Shown here: in pieces, positions 37,172-45,469 of the stretch | Position numbering within the stretch: the first letter of the stretch is position 1 | How the letters are laid out: each line of letters begins with the position of its first letter | Origin: Acidobacteriota bacterium | Lineage (GTDB): Bacteria > Acidobacteriota > Holophagae > Holophagales > Holophagaceae | DNA length: 64,000 nt | NCBI GenBank assembly: GCA_014189895.1 | Contig: BJFQ01000001.1 | Coordinates: 1 to 64,000 of the forward strand | Direction: 5' to 3' | The notes under the pieces: model-generated | Seen by the model: only the letters and a program-made list of their open reading frames with translations | Told to the model about the DNA's origin: nothing | The model's database searches: none | Position numbers and translations under genes: made by a program

Positions 37172-37981
37172 ATGGACTTCAAGCAACCCTATACTCCGGA
37201 TAGTTTCTTTCTCATCTCGGGACCTTGTGTCATCGAGAGTCGAGAGCATGCCCTGATGATGGCGACTGAATTGAAGAAAATTGCCGAAGTTCGTAAAATA
37301 CCTTTCATTTTTAAAAGTAGTTTTGACAAAGCGAATCGAACCTCGATGACCAGCGCTCGTGGACCGGGCATGGAAGAGGGCCTTAAAATATTAAACGAGA
37401 TACGGGAGACCTTGAAGATCCCTGTCCTGACGGATGTTCATGAGTCTACTCAATGTTTAGAGGTCGCCCAGTACGTAGATGTTTTACAGATACCAGCTTT
37501 CTTGTGCAGACAAACAGATCTCTTGCTTGCCGCAGGAAAAACGGGAAAGGTCGTGAATATTAAAAAGGGACAATTTTTAGCTCCGTGGGATCTCCAACAT
37601 GCTGTTGACAAGGTTCGATCTGCTGGTTCTTCTCCGATCTGGGTCACAGAACGTGGGACGACCTTTGGTTACGGCAATTTAGTGGTAGATTTTCAATCAT
37701 TCCCTCATCTGATGCAAACAGGGTGCCCCGTCATCTTTGATGCAACCCATAGCGTTCAGAAACCTGGGGCACTTGGAGCTCGAACTGGAGGGGCACGGGA
37801 CATGATTCCTACCTTGGCTCGAGCAGCAGCGACCTCAGTGGATGGATTTTTCTTCGAGGTACATCACGATCCTGATCATGCCCATAGCGATGGACCTAAT
37901 GCGATGCATCTGGCCAAATTTCCAGAACTCTTAGATCAGTTATTGCTGATTTGGAGAACTGCGCGGTCTACCAATCGGTAA
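37172..37981 (+). CDS. kdsA: 3-deoxy-8-phosphooctulonate synthase (Kdo-8-P synthase)
   Basis: Condenses arabinose-5-phosphate and phosphoenolpyruvate to Kdo-8-phosphate for the LPS inner core. 269 residues with KSSFDKANRTS, VLTDVHE, NIKKGQFLAPWD, TERGTTFGYGNLVVD and EVHHDPDHAHSDGPNA. The N-terminal SGPCVIES carries Cys19 in the metal-ligand position, where E. coli has Asn. This marks the metal-dependent (class II) type. Its stop abuts the stop of the convergent FolD-like gene with no space between. Confidence 0.97.
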   Translation: MDFKQPYTPDSFFLISGPCVIESREHALMMATELKKIAEVRKIPFIFKSSFDKANRTSMTSARGPGMEEGLKILNEIRETLKIPVLTDVHESTQCLEVAQYVDVLQIPAFLCRQTDLLLAAGKTGKVVNIKKGQFLAPWDLQHAVDKVRSAGSSPIWVTERGTTFGYGNLVVDFQSFPHLMQTGCPVIFDATHSVQKPGALGARTGGARDMIPTLARAAATSVDGFFFEVHHDPDHAHSDGPNAMHLAKFPELLDQLLLIWRTARSTNR

Positions 37982-38836
37982 TTATTTAAGACCCGCCGCA
38001 TAGGTCAGATTCAAAAGTGCCATCATACGGGTTACTTTGCCAATACTGTTATGGCTGGTGTCGGTGTGAGCAATGCCACGCGCCTTGAGTTCTTGAAAAT
38101 TGAAGTTACCCTGCCCTGACAAGTCAAAACAGAGAGCATGGTCCTGAATGAGTGAGGTGGCAATTTGATAACCGGGCACAGGAACAGCCGAAACGATCAC
38201 ATCGGCCATTGCAACGAATCTTTCTAAGTGACTGACCGAAGTATTTTGATGACAGAGAATGGGGGTAGCTTTCAAGTTAGCCATCATGGCCGTGAGGGGT
38301 CTTCCAATACGAAGGGAATCATTAATCACCAAAACCGTCTTACCCGCCAACCATTGATCTCCGAACCCTCGTTTAAGGGTTTTGACAACGGCACGAGCGG
38401 TACACGGAGTCATGCACCGATGGTCTGACCCATCCATGCGTTTTCGGAATTTATTCAGATATCCAATGTTAGTCGAATGTAAACCCTCGATATCTTTTTC
38501 GGGATCTAAGAGATCCATGATTTCATCGTCTTTGAGACCCGGATACTTGAGAGGGTAAAAAACAAAGATGCCTTGATATTTGGGATCTTGGTTGAGACGA
38601 GAGACGGTTTTAACGAGTTCTAGACCGCTTTCAATCTCAATATCTTGAACTCGTATGCCCAGATCTAGGCAGTCCTTCATCAAAAAGCGGTGATAAGTAA
38701 TGCACCCCTCTTCGCTGCAGCCCAAAATGACCGCCAAGCCGGGAGATTGGCCTAATTGTTCAATATTTTTCTCGATAACTCCCCGATAATGTTCGGAGGT
38801 TTCCTGGCAATTAAGACTCAAAGTTAGATTAGACAA
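37982..38836 (-). CDS. FolD-like methylenetetrahydrofolate dehydrogenase lacking the cyclohydrolase site
   Basis: 284 residues of the FolD fold: a substrate domain and a Rossmann domain (VLVINDSLRIGRPLTAMM). FolD normally makes 10-formyl-THF from methylene-THF. Aligned with E. coli FolD, PGLAVILGCSEEG and YHRFLMKDC keep the Tyr but have Leu at the catalytic Lys. VFYPLK has Phe at the Gln of VQLPLP, and KDIEG has Glu at the Asp of KDVDG. The late PGGVGPMT motif is also lost (HNSIGKVTRMM). Only the dehydrogenase half can be expected to work, if any. TTG start 38836 has AGGA 7 nt upstream. Confidence 0.75.
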   Translation of the reverse strand: MSNLTLSLNCQETSEHYRGVIEKNIEQLGQSPGLAVILGCSEEGCITYHRFLMKDCLDLGIRVQDIEIESGLELVKTVSRLNQDPKYQGIFVFYPLKYPGLKDDEIMDLLDPEKDIEGLHSTNIGYLNKFRKRMDGSDHRCMTPCTARAVVKTLKRGFGDQWLAGKTVLVINDSLRIGRPLTAMMANLKATPILCHQNTSVSHLERFVAMADVIVSAVPVPGYQIATSLIQDHALCFDLSGQGNFNFQELKARGIAHTDTSHNSIGKVTRMMALLNLTYAAGLK

Positions 38837-38883
38837 TGCATTATCCTTCTTTATCTATTCTAATCGGTTATGCACCAATAATC

Positions 38884-38889
38884 TAACCT
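38884..38889 (+). promoter_or_regulatory. Candidate -10 element, leaderless start of the nth fusion gene
   Basis: TAACCT, then AGACTT, then ATG 38896. No Shine-Dalgarno is present in the space. Confidence 0.4.
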
Positions 38890-38895
38890 AGACTT

Positions 38896-40296
38896 ATGGC
38901 CCGCACCGCAGAAGACTTAAGAAAAATTCAGACACAACTGAACAAACTCTATCCTGAAGCAATTTGCATGTTGGAACATCGCAATGCTTATGAGTTAACC
39001 GTAGCCACTATATTAAGTGCGCAGTGTACAGATGCTCGAGTCAACATCACTACGCCACCATTATTTAAGAAATACCCGACTCCAAATGCCTTGGCGTCTG
39101 CCAAAACGAAAGACGTTGAAAAACTGATTAAACCTACTGGCTTTTATAAAAATAAATCGAAGTTTCTCATCGCCATGGCACAACGAGTGGTGCGTTATCA
39201 CCAAGGGAAAATTCCTGGTCTGGCCCAAGACCTGATTCAACTACCGGGAGTTGGGAAAAAGACGGCTAATGTCGTCCTCAGTAATGCCTTTGGAATACCC
39301 GCCATGGCTGTTGATACCCATGTTGGAAGGTTGGCTCGTCGACTCGGCTTAAGCTTTTCGAAGAATCCTGACCGCGTCGAAAAAGATCTATGCAGTTTGT
39401 TTAGCAAAAAGACATGGACGCTCCTGCACCATCAACTCATTACCCATGGTCGAACAACGTGCAAAGCCCAAAGCCCCCTATGTAATGACTGTTTGCTACA
39501 GCCTCTGTGCCCAACGGGACTCCGCGAGAAAAAAGATCCCCACACGGGACGCTGGGTGAAGACCCCCGAGCGAGTTGTCAGCCTTGTGCCCTCCGTCACC
39601 GAGCTCTTATGCCAATGGGGGCTAGCCTCATCCTTAGTCGGGAGAACCAATTACTGCATCCATCCAGCTAAAGTATTAGAAAAGATACCTAAAGTCGGAG
39701 GAACCAAGAACCCAAGACTCAAGGATATTTTGGCCGTGAAACCCACCTTGGTCATTCTCGAGCGGACTGAGAATACTCTAAAAATAGCCCAAGAATTGGA
39801 AGCGGTGAGGATCCCGATTCTCGTTCTCGATGTGACAGATTGGAAGAGTTGGATCAAAGCGTACCAACTCATAGGCCAACGCCTTCATCGGGAATCTAAG
39901 TCCAAGCAGTCTATTGTAGAACTCAAAAGATCGATTCGTGGCCAAGGGGCCAAGCCTCTCAAAGTTCTCATACTCGTTTGGAAATCACCCTGGATCCTTG
40001 CCGGCTCCCAGTCGTACTGCGGAGGGTTGGTTCAAGCCTTGGGGGGCCGTATTCTTGGTAATACCAACAAGTCCAAGAGCTATCCGCAGCGAGCTCCCAA
40101 AGACCTGGAAAGACTTAATCCCGATCTGATACTCCTGCCTACCGAACCCTATCCTTTTAATGAAAGAGAGCGGCAAGAACTTGAAAAATCATTCCCTAAA
40201 AGTAAGGTAGACATTATCAATGGGGAACTTTTGACGTGGTACTTGAGTCGAACCTCTATGGCACTCCGATATTTAAAGCGAAACTACTTTACCTGA
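38896..40296 (+). CDS. nth: Endonuclease III fused to a cytosolic BtuF-like helical-backbone domain
   Basis: 466 residues in one uninterrupted frame. Residues 1-212 are a complete Nth DNA glycosylase/AP lyase: ATILSAQCTD, helix-hairpin-helix LPGVGKKTANVV with the catalytic Lys, AVDTHVGRLARRLG with the catalytic Asp, and the 4Fe-4S loop C-x6-C-x2-C-x5-C. After a short linker (KKDPHTGRWVKTPE), residues about 224-466 match the cytosolic relatives of BtuF: RVVSLVPSVTELLCQWGL, LVGRTNYCIHP, VGGTKNPRLKDILAVKPTLVI and LNPDLILLPTEPYPF. No signal peptide is present. Base-excision repair is clear; the second domain's ligand (corrinoid, metal chelate or none) is unknown. The 3' end overlaps dsbD by 13 bases. 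Confidence 0.93.
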   Translation: MARTAEDLRKIQTQLNKLYPEAICMLEHRNAYELTVATILSAQCTDARVNITTPPLFKKYPTPNALASAKTKDVEKLIKPTGFYKNKSKFLIAMAQRVVRYHQGKIPGLAQDLIQLPGVGKKTANVVLSNAFGIPAMAVDTHVGRLARRLGLSFSKNPDRVEKDLCSLFSKKTWTLLHHQLITHGRTTCKAQSPLCNDCLLQPLCPTGLREKKDPHTGRWVKTPERVVSLVPSVTELLCQWGLASSLVGRTNYCIHPAKVLEKIPKVGGTKNPRLKDILAVKPTLVILERTENTLKIAQELEAVRIPILVLDVTDWKSWIKAYQLIGQRLHRESKSKQSIVELKRSIRGQGAKPLKVLILVWKSPWILAGSQSYCGGLVQALGGRILGNTNKSKSYPQRAPKDLERLNPDLILLPTEPYPFNERERQELEKSFPKSKVDIINGELLTWYLSRTSMALRYLKRNYFT

Positions 40297-41915
40297 TTTA
40301 GATTTATGAATTGAAGCATCTCTTGGGGTCCCCGATAGCCCAAGGCACGCTTCATCTCTCGTCCTTCAGTATTTAAGACCAAGATCGTTGGGTATCCGAT
40401 AATTTGATAGCGCTTGGCGAGATCAGGTCGAATTTTATCCATATCGATACGAATAGCAATGTAGTTTTTTTGGATGTAATCACGTATTGATTCATCAGGC
40501 CAGGTATTTTGATCTAGTTCAAAACAAGCAGCGCACCAATCCGAATATACATCTACCAAAATCGGACGATCTTGTTTTTGGGCCTCCTCTATGGCGGCTT
40601 CTAAATCTTGATTCATCCATTCTTTTTTAAAACTTTGATCTAAACCTAGGATGCGAGCAGTAGTACCTCGGAAAATCGTGATCTTGAAGTGAATTTCAGT
40701 TAGACGAAGAGCAAAATAAATCACGAATAAGGTCGTGACAGCCAAAATGCTCTTATGGAGTATCTTCAAGCGCGAAGAATCAATCTTGATTTTTAGATAA
40801 ATGGGAATGGCTATAGCGGCTAAGGCAAAGCACATCCCTAATAACCAAGCCACTGGAAGGATAGTGCGAAGGGTCCATAGGGCAAAAGAGAGAACCATCA
40901 ATCCCATAGTTTTTTTCAGAAATTCAAGCCAAGCGCCACTCTTGGGAAGTTGCGCACCTAAAATACCGACCATCATGAACGGTACCCCCATGCCAAGGGC
41001 AAAGATAAACAATTCGAGGGCTCCCAAGAAAAGGGTCTTACCCTGGGAGATGGTAATTAAGATGGTTCCCAAAATCGGTCCGATACAAGGGGCTGATAAA
41101 GGCCCTAGGGCGACACCCGTTAAAAAGGGTCCCCAGATCCCGGAACGACTGGACCATGATTGGAGTCGATTTTGGACCGAACTCGATAGGCTAAATTCAA
41201 AAGCGCCTAAGAGGGAAATACCGAAGATAAAAAATAAAGTACTCATGGCGACAATGAAGCTCACCGAACTTAAGATAGATCCAAATATGCTTCCCGAAAG
41301 CGCGGCAATGACGCCTAGCATAGAGTAAGTTAAGGCCATGCCCATCACGAGCGCAAAAGTTAAAACAGCGGCTCTTTTCTTGGAAATATCTCGTATCCCA
41401 ATAACGGCTATTGTGATCGGAATCATGGGGTAGACGCAGGGCGTAAAGGAGGCCAAGAGACCTGCAAAGAAAATGCTGATGAAGGACCACCAAGGAAATG
41501 AAGGATCTGCAGACGACTGAGAAACCATCGGGCGGACTTTAATTTTTTGCTGGGTGGGTGGATAACAAATTCCCCCTGGGCCTTCAGTGCAGGGCTGATA
41601 GGTTACGGTCAATTCGAGCTCAGGCTCTACGGTATTAAAAAAGATGGGCCAAATTAATTCCTGACGATAAATATCGTCGCCTAACTCATCTTGCCCAGAA
41701 GCCCTAGGAAGTGCGCCCATTCTGATGGCCTGGGGTGACGATAACGCTTCAACTTTAAGAAAGGTCGTTTTAAGGTGAGCCTTGGGCGGAATCTGGATGA
41801 CTAAACGATCTCCATTCTGTTCAATCCGTATCGATTCTATGGGGCGGAACTCAACTTGACCCTGTCCCCACAAATTAGAGACCAACAGAAAAAAAGCTGC
41901 AAAGGAATTCTTCAT
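40284..41915 (-). CDS. dsbD: Thiol:disulfide interchange protein DsbD
   Basis: Moves electrons from cytosolic thioredoxin to periplasmic thiol partners. In the 543 residues a signal peptide (ending LWGQG) leads to an N-terminal periplasmic domain with the Cys pair in YQPCTEGPGGICYPP. A membrane domain of about eight helices carries SFTPCVYPMIPI and LSAPCIGPILG. A C-terminal thioredoxin domain has YSDWCAACFELDQNTW and IDMDKIRPDLAKRYQIIGYPT. All three redox Cys pairs are present. Divergent from the PTPS-family gene. Confidence 0.95.
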   Translation of the reverse strand: MKNSFAAFFLLVSNLWGQGQVEFRPIESIRIEQNGDRLVIQIPPKAHLKTTFLKVEALSSPQAIRMGALPRASGQDELGDDIYRQELIWPIFFNTVEPELELTVTYQPCTEGPGGICYPPTQQKIKVRPMVSQSSADPSFPWWSFISIFFAGLLASFTPCVYPMIPITIAVIGIRDISKKRAAVLTFALVMGMALTYSMLGVIAALSGSIFGSILSSVSFIVAMSTLFFIFGISLLGAFEFSLSSSVQNRLQSWSSRSGIWGPFLTGVALGPLSAPCIGPILGTILITISQGKTLFLGALELFIFALGMGVPFMMVGILGAQLPKSGAWLEFLKKTMGLMVLSFALWTLRTILPVAWLLGMCFALAAIAIPIYLKIKIDSSRLKILHKSILAVTTLFVIYFALRLTEIHFKITIFRGTTARILGLDQSFKKEWMNQDLEAAIEEAQKQDRPILVDVYSDWCAACFELDQNTWPDESIRDYIQKNYIAIRIDMDKIRPDLAKRYQIIGYPTILVLNTEGREMKRALGYRGPQEMLQFINLNQVK

Positions 41916-41963
41916 CTCTCTATAAGTATAGATTAAATAATCTCTATATTTTTACCTGTGACT

Positions 41964-41969
41964 TACAAT
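41964..41969 (+). promoter_or_regulatory. Candidate -10 element, leaderless start of the PTPS-family gene
   Basis: TACAAT (5 of 6 matches to TATAAT) is followed by AGGGTT and ATG 41976. The AGGG touches the ATG too closely for a normal ribosome site. Confidence 0.45.
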
Positions 41970-41975
41970 AGGGTT

Positions 41976-42314
41976 ATGTCTATTACTATCTCCATCAGTC
42001 ATCCTTTTGTTTCAGATCATTTTCATGATCTACCCGGCTTCACGGAAGCGCGGCATGGTCATAATTGGCACATTGAAGCGTCTTTTGAAATACAAAAACT
42101 AGAAGATCGTAGCGTTGTCCATGGCGATGTTCATACGTGGATTCAATCCGTTGACTACACCCTTCTCAATGATGCGACCGAGTTCCAAGGACGTAATCCT
42201 ACAGCCGAACTCTTATCCCAATGGGCTTGTGAATATTTATTGAGCCGCGGACATCGTGTGACCGAAATACGTATCCAAGAAAAGGCAAATTATTGGGCGC
42301 GGTGTCGACCCTAA
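41976..42314 (+). CDS. 6-pyruvoyl-tetrahydropterin-synthase-family protein (QueD-like), catalytically altered
   Basis: 112 residues from ATG 41976; a GTG at 41958 is less likely. The zinc histidines of the family are kept: H15 in FVSDHF, then H27 and H29 in RHGHNWHIE. So are the NPTAELLSQW motif and the pterin-anchoring Glu in RIQEKANYW. However, the catalytic Cys normally four residues before HGH is Thr23, and the His of the DHHYLND motif is Tyr in VDYTLLND. QueD-type turnover is therefore doubtful; substrate binding or a different lyase step is possible. No other queuosine gene lies nearby. Confidence 0.75.
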   Translation: MSITISISHPFVSDHFHDLPGFTEARHGHNWHIEASFEIQKLEDRSVVHGDVHTWIQSVDYTLLNDATEFQGRNPTAELLSQWACEYLLSRGHRVTEIRIQEKANYWARCRP

Positions 42315-42403
42315 TTTGGTTTAAGCTTACGGCTAAATCCCCGAGGAAACAGGTGAACTTGCCCTACTTCGGGGTTAAACTTGATGTACTTTAGGAGTCC
42401 TCC

Positions 42404-44863
42404 TTGGCTACACCTGGAAAGAAGCATTTAGGGTCGCTCGCGTGGCCTTGGATCACGCGTCTTTCAGGATTAGCTTTTGTGCTCATTCTAATTTTCTCCT
42501 TGGCAAGTTTTAATCCTAACGATCCTAGTTTTTTTAATACCTCCAATGGAATCGAAGTTATTCATAATTTATGTGGAAAATTAGGAAGCTACCTAGCGAG
42601 CCTTTTCTATACGGGATTTGGATTGATGGCTTGGCTAATTCCAGGCTGGGTCCTATGGGAAATTTGGCCCGACTCCAGTGAGGCTCCTCGGTGGGCTAAG
42701 CGTTTAGCCTGGTTGGGACTCATCGCTTCACTCTCAGCGATGTGGTCTTTTGCTCCCCAAATATTTTCATTTAGAATGGGAGGTTTTTTAGGTGCCCTTG
42801 TTCAACCCTGGCTCCAAAGTTGGTTTGGGACAACAGGACTTTATGTTCTCTGCTTAGCTCTTTTTGCCATCAGTTTATTGATTGTGTCACCTGCTCTAGC
42901 GACCTGGCTAGGGACCCGACTTGCCACTTGGGCAGAAAAATATTGGTGGCCCAAATTACAAACCCTTCCCTTACGGGGTCTTCGTAATCTTTGGGCTCAA
43001 TTGGTTTCTTTTTTTAATTTTGTTCGTCGCAAACGTGAAGAAGCAACGGCACGTATGAATGCTCAATCCCGGATTAGTTTTGATGAACAACGAGAGGCCC
43101 TTGAGCGCGCACAGAAAGCGCATGAAGAGAGTCGAAAATCTACCCCACCTTCATCTCCTCAGGATATTCTTCCAGAAATACATTCCATTAACTTAGACGC
43201 ACCTTCCCCAAGTACACCGACCGAGTTTAAGAGTGATCTTCTCCTCGGAGCAACCGGTCCCCAAGAAGAACCATATTTAGAAGAGGCTCAAACGGGAACC
43301 GATGGCCAGGGCCGCACCGTTGTTCAGCCTCCGCTCCCCATTCCTTCCTTGCCCGAGCCTCTTAAGATCAAGAAAGAAGCTAAAAAAACTATTAACCGAA
43401 GTTTACCGTCCAAAGATCTCTTTGATCAACCCTTGAAGCCGGAAAAGATGGATTTATCTGTCATCAGAAATACACAGGAAGCCATTCTTCAAAAACTTCT
43501 AGAGTTCAAAATTTCAGGTCAGGTGATTGGTAATCGACCCGGTCCTATTGTGACTGTCTATGAGTTTCAGCCTGACCCGGGGATTCCGCTCTCGAAAATC
43601 TTAAACATGGAAGAAGATCTTGCCATGGCCCTTCAGGCTGAGGCGATTCGTATGGATCGCATCTCGGGAAAGAATGCGGTGGGCATTGAAGTACCAAATC
43701 CGAGGCGTGATCTTATCGTGTTTAGAGAAATTATTGAATCTGACGCTTTTCAACAATCCAAGAGTTTGCTTACTATGGCGTTGGGAAAAGATATTTCTGG
43801 GTCTCCATTGGTTATGGATCTTGCCCGCATGCCTCACTTGCTGATTGGTGGTTCAACGGGGAGCGGTAAGAGCGTGGCAGTGAATGCCATGATTTGCTCA
43901 ATTTTACTTCGCGCGACCTCTGACCAAGTTAAATTGATTTTAATTGATCCCAAAATGGTCGAAATGGGTATCTACGAGGACATTCCGCATCTCTGGTCCC
44001 CGGTCGTCACGGATATGAAAGAAGCGGGTCGAGTTCTCCGCTGGGTCGTCACTCAGATGGAAGAGCGTTATAAGCGTTTGGCTTTATTGAGCGTCCGAAA
44101 TCTAGAACAATATAACGAAAAAATAGAAAAGCATGGGGGAACCTTCACTCTTCCCGATCCTACCCCTAATCCCAAGTGGGCGGATCGCCCTGCAACCCTA
44201 GAACCGCTACCTTATGTGGTAGTTGTCATTGACGAATTGGCTGACCTCATTATGGTTGCTCGGACTGAAGTAGAAGACAGTATCGCACGCATTGCACAAA
44301 AAGCTCGTGCTGTGGGCATTCATCTCATCCTTGCCACACAGCGTCCCTCTGTGGATATCTTGACTGGTGTCATTAAGGCCAATCTTCCGAGTCGATTAAG
44401 TTATCGAGTGAGTACCAAGATTGATTCACGGACTATTTTGGATTGCTCTGGAGCGGAAAACCTCCTTGGCCAAGGTGATGGTCTTTTCTTGGCTCCAGGT
44501 GCGGCGCGACCTAGTCGCATACATGCACCATTTTTGACGGAAACAGAGACCTTGAGGCTGGTCGACTGGCTCAAAGACCGTGGCAGACCTGACTACAATG
44601 AACAACTCATCAAGGTCATCGAGACCGATGAATCTGAAGAGGCTATGGGCATCGGACCCGATTCTGGAAGTGGGGGAGATATTTATCAAAAAGCCATTGA
44701 GGTTGTCGTACGAGAAGGTAAAGCCAGTACCAGTTTATTGCAGCGGAAGTTGGGACTTGGGTATGGTCGTGCAGCGCGTATCATTGATCGGATGGAGAAC
44801 GAAGGTATCATTGGCCCGGATCGGGGTGTGGGAAAACCCAGAGAAATCTTCAGACAGGCTTGA
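42404..44863 (+). CDS. ftsK: DNA translocase FtsK
   Basis: 819 residues. An N-terminal region with about four membrane helices (20-175) anchors at the septum, a Pro/Glu-rich linker runs to about residue 335, then the RecA-like motor with Walker A GGSTGSGKSVAVN and Walker B YVVVIDELADLIM. The C-terminal gamma winged helix (GGDIYQKAIEVVVREGKAS to IIGPDRGVGKPREI) would recognise KOPS. It pumps chromosome dimers toward dif during division. Start TTG 42404 has AGGAG 6 nt upstream. First gene of an ftsK-gmhA-hemW run. Confidence 0.96.
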   Translation: MATPGKKHLGSLAWPWITRLSGLAFVLILIFSLASFNPNDPSFFNTSNGIEVIHNLCGKLGSYLASLFYTGFGLMAWLIPGWVLWEIWPDSSEAPRWAKRLAWLGLIASLSAMWSFAPQIFSFRMGGFLGALVQPWLQSWFGTTGLYVLCLALFAISLLIVSPALATWLGTRLATWAEKYWWPKLQTLPLRGLRNLWAQLVSFFNFVRRKREEATARMNAQSRISFDEQREALERAQKAHEESRKSTPPSSPQDILPEIHSINLDAPSPSTPTEFKSDLLLGATGPQEEPYLEEAQTGTDGQGRTVVQPPLPIPSLPEPLKIKKEAKKTINRSLPSKDLFDQPLKPEKMDLSVIRNTQEAILQKLLEFKISGQVIGNRPGPIVTVYEFQPDPGIPLSKILNMEEDLAMALQAEAIRMDRISGKNAVGIEVPNPRRDLIVFREIIESDAFQQSKSLLTMALGKDISGSPLVMDLARMPHLLIGGSTGSGKSVAVNAMICSILLRATSDQVKLILIDPKMVEMGIYEDIPHLWSPVVTDMKEAGRVLRWVVTQMEERYKRLALLSVRNLEQYNEKIEKHGGTFTLPDPTPNPKWADRPATLEPLPYVVVVIDELADLIMVARTEVEDSIARIAQKARAVGIHLILATQRPSVDILTGVIKANLPSRLSYRVSTKIDSRTILDCSGAENLLGQGDGLFLAPGAARPSRIHAPFLTETETLRLVDWLKDRGRPDYNEQLIKVIETDESEEAMGIGPDSGSGGDIYQKAIEVVVREGKASTSLLQRKLGLGYGRAARIIDRMENEGIIGPDRGVGKPREIFRQA

Positions 44864-44896
44864 GATAAACTATTCGTATCATTGATAAGGATTTTT

Positions 44897-45460
44897 GTGA
44901 TTCTTCAGTTGAAAAATAATCTTCGAGAATCTACGGAACTCCAAAACGGATTTTTAACTTCTGAGCTCTCTCACATCGTTCAACTTGCAGCTGAAATGCA
45001 TGGCGCTATGATCTTGGGCAATAAAATTCTTATCTGTGGCAATGGGGGAAGCGCCGCGGATGCTCAGCATTTTGCTGCTGAGTTGACGGGTCGATATCTT
45101 AAAGAACGTAGATCCTACCCCGCCTTAGCCCTTACGACGGATACCTCCGCTCTGACAGCCATTGGAAACGATTACGGATTTGATTCTGTCTTTTCGCGAC
45201 AAATTGAAGGCCTCGGTAAGGCCGGAGACATCTTGATTGCTATCAGTACAAGTGGTCGAAGCCCCAATATTCTCAAGGCTGTCGAAGTAGCCAAGGCCCG
45301 CGGACTTCGAACGATAGGACTTCTTGGGCGTGACGGGGGAACCTTAAAGGATCTCGTGGATGATGCCTTCATCGTTCCGTCTGAGGTTACAGCTCGCATT
45401 CAAGAAATACACGAAATGATTCTCCACTTTTTATGTGAATCCATGGATGCTTTGTCCTAA
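44897..45460 (+). CDS. gmhA: Sedoheptulose-7-phosphate isomerase (SIS domain)
   Basis: Makes D-glycero-manno-heptose-7-phosphate for the LPS core. 187 residues of the GmhA/DiaA SIS fold: [22 protein letters not shown], the [19 protein letters not shown] segment and [33 protein letters not shown] carries the conserved His. GTG 44897 with AAGG 6 nt upstream is preferred; TTG 44882 is an alternative. The DnaA-binding relative DiaA cannot be excluded by sequence alone, but the active-site residues favour GmhA. Confidence 0.85.
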   Translation: MILQLKNNLRESTELQNGFLTSELSHIVQLAAEMHGAMILGNKILICGNGGSAADAQHFAAELTGRYLKERRSYPALALTTDTSALTAIGNDYGFDSVFSRQIEGLGKAGDILIAISTSGRSPNILKAVEVAKARGLRTIGLLGRDGGTLKDLVDDAFIVPSEVTARIQEIHEMILHFLCESMDALS

Positions 45461-45469
45461 GAGACGATC

